Shown: in pieces, positions 15,605 to 23,862 of the stretch
How positions within the stretch are numbered: position 1 is the first letter of the stretch
Layout: each line of letters begins with the position of its first letter
NCBI RefSeq assembly: GCF_004000785.1
Contig: NZ_BILX01000001.1
Span: forward strand, 124,001 to 188,000
Origin: Paenibacillus ehimensis NBRC 15659
Lineage (GTDB): Bacteria > Bacillota > Bacilli > Paenibacillales > NBRC-103111
Length of the DNA: 64,000 nucleotides
Direction: 5' to 3'
Program-made: the position numbers and the translations under genes
The notes under the pieces: generated by a model
Told to the model about the DNA's origin: nothing
Database searches by the model: none
Seen by the model: only the letters and a program-made list of their open reading frames with translations

Positions 15605-16462
15605 ATGAGAAACGAACAAGAGGTACTGGCGCAGCTCCTGCAATTTGCCGAACGGGACGAGCGGATTCGCTGCGTCGTCATGAACGGTTCGCGGGTAAAC
15701 CCTAACGCCCCGGTCGATTTTATGCAGGATTACGATATTGACTTTTATATGACGAATCTGAGGGATCATCCCTACAATACGGACCGAAGCTGGATTGATG
15801 CGTTCGGCGAGCGCGTCGTCGTGCAGTACGAATATTTCGAAGACGGCTCGTCCATCTACATGATGCAGTTCAAAGACAGCGTACGGATCGACCTCAGCTT
15901 CAAGGATATTGGCATTATTCAAGAGGTGTACCAGGACTCGCTGAGCAAAGTGCTGCTCGACAAAGACAACCTCGATTTGAAGCTGCCGGAGCCGAACGAC
16001 AGCAGCTATCTGGTCCAAAAGCCTTCCCGCTATATGTGGAATGTGCATATCGTCGAGCTGTGGTGGCTTCAGGTGTGCATTGCCAAGGAGCTGTGGCGCG
16101 ACGAAATCCCGCGGGCGAAAAATTTATACGACCAATACTTCATGGAATCGCTTCGCTTTCTGCTGGAATGGCACGTGGGCGCGAACTATGATTGGAAGGT
16201 CAACGTCGGCAGCGCCGGCAAATGGTTCAAACGGTATCTGGAGCCCGATGTCTACGAGCAATTGCTGTCCCTGTACTGCGGGGCCGACCCGGAAGAACAG
16301 TGGGAAAAACTGCTCGAGGCGGGGGATTTCATCCGGAGGATCGGCGTGCCGCTTGCCGCAAAGCTCGGCTACGACTATCCGGCGGACGAGGAGCGCAATG
16401 TAAGGGAGTATGTGGAAAAAGTCAGACGCCTGCCCCGGGATGCGCAGTCTTTGTACGGGTAG
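15605..16462 (+). CDS. aadK: Aminoglycoside 6-adenylyltransferase-like protein (AadK family)
   Basis: A 285-residue nucleotidyltransferase. The N-terminal domain has VVMNGSRVNP and DFMQDYDIDFYM, the G-S and D-x-D residues that bind Mg-ATP, plus a third Asp in VRIDLSF. The C-terminal region (YMWNVHIVELWWLQVCIAKEL, GKWFKRYLEPDVYEQLLSLY) matches AadK/AAD(6), which adenylylates streptomycin at the 6 position. Length equals that of Bacillus AadK. Resistance in this organism is not shown. The RBS is ggaggt 12 nt before ATG, rather far, which makes the upstream in-frame leader of interest. Confidence 0.9.
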   Translation: MRNEQEVLAQLLQFAERDERIRCVVMNGSRVNPNAPVDFMQDYDIDFYMTNLRDHPYNTDRSWIDAFGERVVVQYEYFEDGSSIYMMQFKDSVRIDLSFKDIGIIQEVYQDSLSKVLLDKDNLDLKLPEPNDSSYLVQKPSRYMWNVHIVELWWLQVCIAKELWRDEIPRAKNLYDQYFMESLRFLLEWHVGANYDWKVNVGSAGKWFKRYLEPDVYEQLLSLYCGADPEEQWEKLLEAGDFIRRIGVPLAAKLGYDYPADEERNVREYVEKVRRLPRDAQSLYG

Positions 16463-16497
16463 TGCAGGATTTCGGACATCAAACTAGGGATACCAGC

Positions 16498-16527
16498 AAA
16501 AAACCGCTCTTTACGGCGGTTTTTTTC
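16498..16527. terminator. Bidirectional terminator between aadK and dhaKL
   Basis: aaaaaaccgc ... gcggtttttt with a run of A on one side and T on the other, so it can serve the forward aadK-like gene. The convergent kinase gene ends 110 bp on. Confidence 0.8.
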
Positions 16528-16636
16528 TGATTTATACAACAGGGCAAGTTCCGGCCTGAACATAGGGAGGATGAAAAGAAAAAAAGCGGCGGGCGAAGAC
16601 AAGCGTGATGTCCTCATCCGGCCGCTGTTCCCTGGA

Positions 16637-18394
16637 TTATTTCAAGCTGCGGGCGATTTCCGTAAAGATGACGCCAAGCGCGTAGGCGCCTGCATCCGGA
16701 TAGCCCAGGCTGCGTTCGCCGACATTGCCGGCGCGCCCCATTCGGGCGACGATTTGCTTCGTTTTTTCGGCGCCTTCCACCGCAGCTTGCGCCGCCTTTT
16801 CAAAAGCGAGTTTAAAGTCATCGCCTGCCGCGGCGCTTGCCGTGAACGTATCCGTGAAAGGCACCAGCGCGTCAATCAGCGTTTTGTCGCCAACCACGGC
16901 GCCTCTGCCGAAGGAACGCTCCCCGGTTGCCTGAATGCCTTTGACCGCGGCTTGCAGCATTTCCGCATACTCCGCAGCAGTCAGCGCCGCTTTATCTCCT
17001 GCCGCTTTGCCGGCAGCGCGGAACGCGGAGCCCCAAATCGGTCCGGAAGCGCCGCCGCAATATTCCATAATGACCATGGAGCACGCGCCCAGGAAAGAAC
17101 CGATCGTTAAAGGCTCTTGGGCCAAAATCGCGCTCCATTCCCGCTTTAACTGCTTGAATCCTTTGGAGACGCTCATCCCGAAATCGCCGTCCCCCGCGTG
17201 CGAGTCGAGTTCGCAGAACGGAACTTCATTGTCGATAATGATTTCGCTCATTTTATCGACGATGTAGATCATGTTTTGAAGCGTCACCACGCCGCCTTGA
17301 ACCGCCGCGTAATGTTCCGGCGTTTCCGTTAAGAAGGAAACCGGTCGATCGTCGTCGGCTTCCGCGATGTCCGCATACTCGACTTGCGGTACCGGACCGT
17401 CTACCCGGAATGCAGGCGCATGACATTCTTTCGATAAGAGCGTTTTTAGTTCGTCATCGAGCTTCAAGATCGTCAGCGAAATGCCCGCCATATCGATGCT
17501 CGTCATATAGTTGCCGGCAAACGTGCGGCAAATCCGGATGTTCCGGCCTGCAAGCTCGCGAACCGCCGCGTTGTTAAACAAGTACAGCTCCTGCAACGGG
17601 GTCGCGCCGAAGCCGTTGACGAGCACGGCAACTTCCGCGTTGTCCCCGTCTTGGATGCTCAAATCTTTTAACAGCTCGGTCGTCATCCGCTTCGCCAGTT
17701 CGTCCGCACTGACGATTTTTCCCCGCCGCTGGCCCGGTTCGCCGTGAATGCCCACGCCGTATTCCATTTCATCTTCGCCGAGGTTGAACGTCGGCGCCCC
17801 GTGTGCAGGAACGGTGCACGAAGTGAGCGCCACGCCGATGCTGCGCACGTTATGCGCCGCTTTCTCCGCGACCGCTTTCACTTGCATCAAATCGCGGCCT
17901 TCTTCCGCAGCAGCTCCGGCAATTTTATGGACGAGCACCGTTCCGGCAACGCCGCGGCGTCCGACCGTGTACAAGCTGTCTTCAACGGCAATGTCGTCGT
18001 CGACGCGCACATATTCCACTTGGATGCCGTCTTCTGCGGCCAGTTGAGCGCCGTTTTTGAAGTTCATGACGTCGCCGCTGTAGTTTTTGATAATCAGCAG
18101 CGTCCCTTTTTGGCTCGCTGTCGCTTTAATGGCCTGGTACACCTGAATTTGGGAGGGAGATGCAAACACATCGCCGCATACGGCCGCATCCAGCATCCCT
18201 TTGCCGACAAACCCGGCGTGAGCCGGTTCGTGCCCGCTGCCGCCGCCGCTGATCAAGGTGACTTTGGTTTCGTTAATTTCTTTTTTCTTGATTACCTTAT
18301 ATTTCTTGATAAACTCCAGCTCCGGATGGGTCATGACGAGCCCGTTGCACATTTCCGCGACGAGCGTCTCTGGTTTGTTGATGATCTTTTTCAT
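16637..18394 (-). CDS. Dihydroxyacetone kinase, fused DhaK-DhaL (ATP-dependent type)
   Basis: 585 residues. Residues ~1-335 are a DhaK domain with SGGGSGHEPAHAGFVG (substrate site) and YGVGIHGEPG, whose His 217 binds dihydroxyacetone covalently as a hemiaminal. Residues ~370-585 are a DhaL domain with DSHAGDGDFGMSVSKGF, the Asp residues that hold Mg-ATP. The fusion is the form that uses ATP directly, as in Citrobacter, not the PTS-dependent DhaKLM form. It makes dihydroxyacetone phosphate in the cytosol. It is divergent from dhaS-dhaQ, with an operator between them. Confidence 0.93.
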   Translation of the reverse strand: MKKIINKPETLVAEMCNGLVMTHPELEFIKKYKVIKKKEINETKVTLISGGGSGHEPAHAGFVGKGMLDAAVCGDVFASPSQIQVYQAIKATASQKGTLLIIKNYSGDVMNFKNGAQLAAEDGIQVEYVRVDDDIAVEDSLYTVGRRGVAGTVLVHKIAGAAAEEGRDLMQVKAVAEKAAHNVRSIGVALTSCTVPAHGAPTFNLGEDEMEYGVGIHGEPGQRRGKIVSADELAKRMTTELLKDLSIQDGDNAEVAVLVNGFGATPLQELYLFNNAAVRELAGRNIRICRTFAGNYMTSIDMAGISLTILKLDDELKTLLSKECHAPAFRVDGPVPQVEYADIAEADDDRPVSFLTETPEHYAAVQGGVVTLQNMIYIVDKMSEIIIDNEVPFCELDSHAGDGDFGMSVSKGFKQLKREWSAILAQEPLTIGSFLGACSMVIMEYCGGASGPIWGSAFRAAGKAAGDKAALTAAEYAEMLQAAVKGIQATGERSFGRGAVVGDKTLIDALVPFTDTFTASAAAGDDFKLAFEKAAQAAVEGAEKTKQIVARMGRAGNVGERSLGYPDAGAYALGVIFTEIARSLK

Positions 18395-18449
18395 TTTGCT
18401 ACCTCCCGATCAATCAATTCCAAATCGTTTGATTATCCCCTATGATAGA

Positions 18450-18464
18450 ATGAAAACGTTTTAT
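18450..18464. promoter_or_regulatory. cre (CcpA) site in the dha intergenic region
   Basis: ATGAAAACGTTTTAT fits the cre consensus WTGNAANCGNWNNCW at 14 of 15 positions (A instead of C at 14). It lies 56 bp from the kinase start and would repress the regulon when preferred sugars are present. Confidence 0.6.
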
Positions 18465-18471
18465 CGTAAAC

Positions 18472-18493
18472 GGACAAAAACGGCAAACTGTCA
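18472..18493. promoter_or_regulatory. DhaS-type operator
   Basis: GGACAAAA, 6 nt, AACTGTCA. Lactococcal DhaS binds an inverted repeat GGACACAT-N6-ATTTGTCC; the length (22 bp) and the outer GGACA / TGTC halves agree. It lies between the divergent kinase gene and dhaS. Confidence 0.55.
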
Positions 18494-18559
18494 AATTACG
18501 CTTGCTTCAATAATCATGATGATTTTGTTAAGATTAACAGTAAACCTAGGGCTGGGAAG

Positions 18560-19138
18560 ATGATCATGACCAATTCGCTCATTACCAAAAAGATCATAGC
18601 GAATTCCTTAAAAACACTGATGGAAACCAAATCGTTCCACGAAATTTCCGTAAGCGATATCATGCAGTCTTGCCAGATGCGCAGGCAAACGTTTTACTAT
18701 CATTTTGTGGACAAGTACGAGCTCTTGGGCTGGATTTACAAAGAAGAAACGAAGGAAAACATCGAGGACTTTTTGGATTATGAGAAGTGGGAGAACATTT
18801 TCGACTTGCTGATGGACTATTTTTACGAGAATCAGCGGTTTTACCGCAGGGCGTTTAAAGTAACCGATCAAAATTCGTTTAACCAGTATTTATTTGAACA
18901 TACGAAAAATTTATATATCAAAATCATCGATGAACTGTTGACGGACAAGCCGATCCATATCTCCGAGGCGAACAAAAATATGGTGGCGTCGTTTTACAGT
19001 CACGGGTTTGTCGGGACGATCAAAGATTGGATTGAACACCATTGTTCCGTTCAACCTTCGGTGTTGTCTTCGCTCATCAAAGAGATGATTCGTAATCAAC
19101 TGCTGCTGCTCGAGCAGTCCGGAAACAAACCAGAGTAA
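18560..19138 (+). CDS. dhaS: DhaS-like TetR-family activator of dihydroxyacetone genes
   Basis: A 192-residue regulator. The N-terminal TetR helix-turn-helix reads SLITKKIIANSLKTLMETKSF ... ISDVSDIM-type turn, then the conserved RRQTFYYHFVDKYELLGWIY, which is very characteristic of DhaS and its relatives. The C-terminal part (KNMVASFYSHGFVGTIKDWI) is the effector-partner domain. In Lactococcus DhaS acts with DhaQ as an activator when dihydroxyacetone is present. dhaQ follows immediately and the kinase gene is divergent, so the same circuit is expected. ATG 18566 (MTNSL) is an alternative start. Confidence 0.88.
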   Translation: MIMTNSLITKKIIANSLKTLMETKSFHEISVSDIMQSCQMRRQTFYYHFVDKYELLGWIYKEETKENIEDFLDYEKWENIFDLLMDYFYENQRFYRRAFKVTDQNSFNQYLFEHTKNLYIKIIDELLTDKPIHISEANKNMVASFYSHGFVGTIKDWIEHHCSVQPSVLSSLIKEMIRNQLLLLEQSGNKPE

Positions 19139-19151
19139 GGTGGAGAAACAA

Positions 19152-20150
19152 ATGACGAAACTCATCAACGATGTTCAAAATATCGTCCGCCATATGCTGC
19201 ATGGATTCTATTTTGAGCATAAAGACCGGGTGTCTTATAATGCGAAATATAATTTGATATTCCGTAAAGACCTTGCGGACATGGGCCAGCAAGTTGTGCT
19301 CATCAGCGGGGGAGGAAGCGGCCATGAGCCGGCGGATTTCGGCTATGTGGGCGACGGTATGCTTTCCGTTGCGGTTGCGGGTGAAATTTTCGTGCCGCCG
19401 ACGCCGGAGCAAGTGTTGGAGGCGATCCGCCTCGTGGACAGGAGCAGAAGCGTGCTGCTCATCATTAAAAACTTTACCGCGGACGTCGGCAATTTTTTGA
19501 CGGCGGAAGCTTTGGCGAAAGAAGAAGGGCGAATGGTCGACCATGTGATCGTTAACGACGATGTGTCGATCGAAGATGACGTGACGTACAACAAAAGAAG
19601 AAGAGGTGTCGCCGGTACCGTTCTGGTCCATAAAATATTGGGGGCGGCCGCGCGGGAAGGCTGCACGCTGGAGCAACTGAAGGAACTCGGCGAGCAAGTG
19701 ATCGGCAGGCTGCACACGTTGGGCGTGGCGCTGTCGCCGGCGAACGATCCGACGAAGGGCGAACCGTCGTTTACGCTGCAACAAAACGAAGCGTATTACG
19801 GCGTCGGCATCCACGGGGAGAAAGGGTACCGCAAAGAGGTGTTTTCTTCTTCGGAAAAGCTCGCGGTCGAGCTGTTCAATAAGCTGAAAAGCGTATACCG
19901 TTGGAGAAGGCAAGACCCTTTCGCGATATTGGTCAACGGTTTAGGCGCGACCCCGCTGATCGAACAGTATGCGTTTGCCAATGATATTCGCCGCTTGTGC
20001 GAATTGGAAAACCTGGATGTCCGGTTCGTCAAAATCGGCACGCATTTGACTTCGCTCGATATGGAAGGAATTTCGCTCAGTTTTCTTAAAATCGAAGATC
20101 CGAAGTGGGAAGCGTGGTTGAAAGCGGACGTTGAAGCAGCGAAATGGTAA
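19152..20150 (+). CDS. dhaQ: DhaQ-like DhaK paralog, probable co-activator with DhaS
   Basis: About 332 residues, a DhaK fold without DhaL. It keeps SGGGSGHEPADFGYVG and YYGVGIHGEKG, with the substrate-binding His near 221, so it can bind dihydroxyacetone. With no DhaL or DhaM beside it and with dhaS directly upstream, the DhaQ role (a sensor that helps DhaS activate transcription) is more likely than catalysis. A DhaK subunit partnering the fused kinase's DhaL cannot be excluded. ATG 19152 is chosen because aaggtggag precedes it; a GTG at 19140 is possible. Confidence 0.82.
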   Translation: MTKLINDVQNIVRHMLHGFYFEHKDRVSYNAKYNLIFRKDLADMGQQVVLISGGGSGHEPADFGYVGDGMLSVAVAGEIFVPPTPEQVLEAIRLVDRSRSVLLIIKNFTADVGNFLTAEALAKEEGRMVDHVIVNDDVSIEDDVTYNKRRRGVAGTVLVHKILGAAAREGCTLEQLKELGEQVIGRLHTLGVALSPANDPTKGEPSFTLQQNEAYYGVGIHGEKGYRKEVFSSSEKLAVELFNKLKSVYRWRRQDPFAILVNGLGATPLIEQYAFANDIRRLCELENLDVRFVKIGTHLTSLDMEGISLSFLKIEDPKWEAWLKADVEAAKW

Positions 20151-20167
20151 GATGGTAAAATCGTAAG

Positions 20168-20201
20168 AATAAGCCCCAGGCCTTGAAGCCAGGGGCTTAT
20201 T
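20168..20201 (+). terminator. Terminator after dhaS-dhaQ
   Basis: aataagcccc ... ggggcttatt, a perfect 10 bp stem, 17 bp after the dhaQ stop. Confidence 0.8.
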
Positions 20202-20337
20202 GGTTCTTAGCGAATCTCCATTGATTGGGACACAACACAAAAGTGCAGCCATTTGCGATGCTTATTGAATTATTTTGGCGGAGCATTATCTAATGCTTCT
20301 TTGGGCTACGCCTAAACCAAATATTTACCTAAATTTA

Positions 20338-21330
20338 CTACGAAATGGATAGGTCAAGCAAGGCATTCCCGCGGGAAATTTCCTCCAGATTCCGGTCAAG
20401 CCACTCGCGGACCGCTGGCTCGGAGATGGCGTTTTGCAGGAAGATCATACACAGATCGCAGCGGCGTCTTTCGACGAACAGCGGCAGCTGCTTCAGCCAG
20501 CGGCTGTCCAGCTCATATTCCCGGCGATATCCGTTCATAAAGCTGTCCAGAAACCGGTTGGCGAATTCGGACACGCGCTTCGGGTCGGCTTCGGGACGGG
20601 CCCAGTCCCCCAGCACCGAGGCGTAATAGACGGCCATGGCGATATCCTGCACGAAATAGTCGTACCCGCAATCGTCGAAGTCGAACGCCGTGATCGTTTC
20701 CCCGTGCACAAAAAAGTTCTTGTGGTGCAAATCCCGATGGCATAAGCCATAGCCGCCCTCTTCCGGCTCAAGCGCGTTGATGCGCGCCTCCACCTCGGCG
20801 TATCGGCGATGGGCCAAGGCAATGTCGGGATGGGACAAATAAGCAGGGTCCAAGGTCAAAATATCTTTGTCCGGCCTGCGGGTCATGTCTGCAGGGACGG
20901 TGTACGACCGGGCGAGCTTATGCATGCGGCCCGTAATTTCGCCCCAGCCTTCGAAGAGGCGGGGACCCCAAGCCGGATGTCCGGCCTGGACGAGACCGCC
21001 CGGCGCTTGCTCGAAGCAGGCCAGCGTGAAGTAGCCGTCTTCCGCGTGGACTGTTTCCGTCCGCCTGCCCGAGTAAGACGGCACCGGCTTGGCCGCCCGT
21101 ACGCCGCCCTCTGCAAGATAGCTGACGAAATGCAGCTCCGACTCGATCAGCTCCCGCGAGCGGTGCGAGCTGTGGGTCACGCGCAGAATCAGGTCCCGGC
21201 CGTCGCGCCGGAACCCGTATATGAGATTTTCAAAGCCTCCCACATGGTTCACCGTCTCCGGAGCTACGCCGTATGCGCGGGCTGCTTGGTTTAACAACTC
21301 TTGATTAAAGCTCTGATGCCAGCTTGTCAA
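20338..21330 (-). CDS. APH/choline kinase-like phosphotransferase
   Basis: About 330 residues. It has the kinase fold of the APH family: GGFENLIYGFRRDGRDLILRV (glycine-rich loop and lysine-equivalent strand), the catalytic loop CHRDLHHKNFFV (residues ~225-236) with its Asp, and the metal-binding AFDFDDCGYDYF. Similar to the 'aminoglycoside phosphotransferase / homoserine kinase type II-like' proteins common in Bacillales. The natural substrate is unknown. A TTG start at 21330 is chosen because it lies 8 nt after ggaaggag; the frame is open further upstream but lacks a ribosome binding site. Confidence 0.83.
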   Translation of the reverse strand: MTSWHQSFNQELLNQAARAYGVAPETVNHVGGFENLIYGFRRDGRDLILRVTHSSHRSRELIESELHFVSYLAEGGVRAAKPVPSYSGRRTETVHAEDGYFTLACFEQAPGGLVQAGHPAWGPRLFEGWGEITGRMHKLARSYTVPADMTRRPDKDILTLDPAYLSHPDIALAHRRYAEVEARINALEPEEGGYGLCHRDLHHKNFFVHGETITAFDFDDCGYDYFVQDIAMAVYYASVLGDWARPEADPKRVSEFANRFLDSFMNGYRREYELDSRWLKQLPLFVERRRCDLCMIFLQNAISEPAVREWLDRNLEEISRGNALLDLSIS

Positions 21331-21547
21331 TGCCGTCTCTCCTTCCGATCCGGAGCTGTTGTATGGACCGTCCGCTCCGTATCTGTCAAGCATAACATCT
21401 TTATCCAAGCCTTGGAAAGGGAATCTTCTATGATTTTGAACGATTCTCTTTTGACCGTTGGAAAAAAAGAGATTCAAATCATCGATGGAATCGGTTACTC
21501 TTAAAATATGGTAAAAACGCTGCGTAACTCCGAAGGACGGGTAGCCG

Positions 21548-22816
21548 ATGTCGGTTTTATTATATGAATGGAAGATGCAGTTTCTCGGGTACAGCCGGAA
21601 TCTCCGATTGTTCCTTTGCTTTAATTTCGTATGGAATTTGGGGCTCGGGATGTTCGGCCTCGTCTATAATCTCTATGTCAAAGCGCTCGGCTACGACCAG
21701 ACAATGGTCGGGCACATCGTCGGAATGACGGCTGCGGCCGCAGCGATCGTGCTGGTGCCGGCCGGAATCATGAACGATAGGTTCGGTCCGAAGCGGCTCG
21801 TGACGACGGGGGGATTTTTGGTTATCGGTGCGCTTACGGCCCGTTCGCTGATCGACGGCGAGCAGGGACTGCTCGTCTCCGCGTTTCTGGGGGGCATGAC
21901 GCTGGCTATCGTGTCGGCGACCGTCATTCCGTTCATGGCGAACCACTCTACTCCGTCGCAGCGGGTGCATCTGTTTAGTTTAAATCTGGCTCTCGTCATG
22001 TTTGCAAGCGTTATCGGCAACGTCTTCGGCGGATTTCTCACTGACACGCTTCAGTTTGCCTTCGGTCTTGATGGTGTGCTGAGCTTGCGTCTGACCTTGC
22101 TGACGGGCGTCGGCATAGCGGCGCTCGGATTGATTCCCGTCCTGATGCTGAAGGGGACTCGGGAGGAACGGCCGTCCGGCGGAAAGTTTTCGTGGCGGTA
22201 TACGGTACAGCATCATAAAGCGTCGCTTCAAGTGATCGGCCTCTTCGTTCTGCTCGGGCTGATGACTTCGACGGCCGGAGGCATGGTGGTGCCCTATTTG
22301 AACGTCTATTTCGAAGACCGCTTCGGCGCGTCGAAATCGGTGATCGGCGTCATCGTCTCCTTGGGGCAGGGCGCGACCGCGCTCGCGTACTTGATCGGTC
22401 CGGTCATCGCCCGGCGGCTCGGGGAAGCAAAAGCGGTGATCGTGCTTCAGCTGTGCTCGATCCCGTTTCTGCTCATTACGGCGTTTTCAACCAATCTGCT
22501 GATCGCAAGCGGAGGGTATTTGTTCCGGCAGGCTTTAATGAATGCGGCCAATCCGTTCTACAACACGATCAAGATGAAATACGTCGACCGCTCGCTGCGC
22601 GGACTTGCCTCCAGCTCCGGGGAAGCGGTGTTTAATCTGGGCTGGTTTCTGGCCTCGCCGGTCAGCACCGGACTTGTCGCTCAATACGGCAGCTATTACG
22701 GTTACGTTTACGCGTTCAGCATTACGGCGGTGGTGTATACGGTCGTTTCGGTGTTGTTCTACGTTTTTTTCGGCAAAAGCCGGTTCAAGCCCGTGGAGGC
22801 GGAAGAGACGGGGTAG
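21548..22816 (+). CDS. MFS transporter
   Basis: A 422-residue membrane protein with 12 predicted helices in two halves. The loop 2-3 signature is GIMNDRFGPKRLV and the matching second-half loop is GPVIARRLGEAKAV. The central loop (GTREERPSGGKFSW) divides the halves. The substrate cannot be read from sequence. It stands alone, divergent from the phosphotransferase gene; the intergenic region contains no clear promoter. The unknown protein gene follows after 115 bp. Confidence 0.85.
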   Translation: MSVLLYEWKMQFLGYSRNLRLFLCFNFVWNLGLGMFGLVYNLYVKALGYDQTMVGHIVGMTAAAAAIVLVPAGIMNDRFGPKRLVTTGGFLVIGALTARSLIDGEQGLLVSAFLGGMTLAIVSATVIPFMANHSTPSQRVHLFSLNLALVMFASVIGNVFGGFLTDTLQFAFGLDGVLSLRLTLLTGVGIAALGLIPVLMLKGTREERPSGGKFSWRYTVQHHKASLQVIGLFVLLGLMTSTAGGMVVPYLNVYFEDRFGASKSVIGVIVSLGQGATALAYLIGPVIARRLGEAKAVIVLQLCSIPFLLITAFSTNLLIASGGYLFRQALMNAANPFYNTIKMKYVDRSLRGLASSSGEAVFNLGWFLASPVSTGLVAQYGSYYGYVYAFSITAVVYTVVSVLFYVFFGKSRFKPVEAEETG

Positions 22817-22931
22817 GCTCGGGGTTGAAAAAACCGGTTACTCCCGAACTATAACAAGAACGTTTGCAGGACACAGGGATAGAGGCTAGAGGCAGCATGA
22901 AATATGAGAGTGAAAGGAAGGAACGGAAGGC

Positions 22932-23714
22932 ATGAGTCACCCCGACAAAATCACGGTGAACGAGAAAGGCTTGTCGATAACGAATGGCAGCTATGAAGCC
23001 TTGATGGAATGGGCGGAAATTTTCCGTATTCATTATTCCAGATGCGAAAGCGAATTGTACGTAGATAGAGGCTTGATCTTTGATTATGAGAACGGGGAGT
23101 TCGTGGAAATCAGCGATACCGCCGAAGGCTGGGACACGCTGCTGGACAATCTGGAGCGTTATTTAGCGATGGAGGATTCGACGTGGCGGCAGAAGATAGC
23201 CGATTGCCCGAATGAAACGGTGATTACGATCTACGTCAATGACCGGATGTTCCAACCGGAGTGCGTGAACACGCTGATGATCGGGGATGCGCCTCCCGGC
23301 GACGGCACGTTTTTCTTTAATGGCGATTCCGTGCTGCTGGAACGGGTCAAGGAAGCGTTTGCGGCGGCTTTGGGGGAAGACGTTCCTGAAGACCACTGGG
23401 ATTTTCTTCATTTTTTCAGAAGCAGGGAATGGTTCCTGGTTCATCTGTGTTCCCGATCGGTCAAGGAAATGCCGGAGGCGGACAGACTGCAAGTCAGGCA
23501 ACAAAGCGTCGCCCGGCTCGCGCAGCAAATCGCTGCCCATCGTCCGTTATCTATCGTCTGTTTGCATGGGGACAGCAAGCCCTGGGTGCTGTCCGCTCTG
23601 CAGCTAAGCGGTGTTGAAGTCGAACGTTGTGTGTTCGTTGAATCTCCGGCAGATAACGACAAGGACTCGTTCGTCAACGAGCTGGCTGAAATCGTGAGAC
23701 AAAGCGCGGTATAA
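22932..23714 (+). CDS. Protein of unknown function, acidic, 260 residues
   Basis: I do not recognise this protein. It is soluble and acidic, without signal peptide or membrane segments. It has an N-terminal part rich in aromatic residues (IHYSRCESELYVDRGLIFDYENGEF), a middle (DGTFFFNGDSVLLERVKEAFAAALGEDVP) and a C-terminal part with a Rossmann-like strand-turn (LSIVCLHGDSKPWVLSALQLSG). The RBS aaggaaggaacggaaggc before ATG is good and codon use matches neighbours, so it is a real gene. It stands between the MFS gene and the AraC regulator. Confidence 0.75.
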   Translation: MSHPDKITVNEKGLSITNGSYEALMEWAEIFRIHYSRCESELYVDRGLIFDYENGEFVEISDTAEGWDTLLDNLERYLAMEDSTWRQKIADCPNETVITIYVNDRMFQPECVNTLMIGDAPPGDGTFFFNGDSVLLERVKEAFAAALGEDVPEDHWDFLHFFRSREWFLVHLCSRSVKEMPEADRLQVRQQSVARLAQQIAAHRPLSIVCLHGDSKPWVLSALQLSGVEVERCVFVESPADNDKDSFVNELAEIVRQSAV

Positions 23715-23862
23715 CGTCCACAGTGAAAAATTCCCTTGCCGCCGTCCCCTGTCCTGCTGCGCCAATCGTGCTATGATAAGAGAGCTGATCCGGGATCAAA
23801 AAATTAATGCGCCAGAATAGCAAACTCCCGGAACGATAGGATATAACCGTTAGGAGGCTTCC

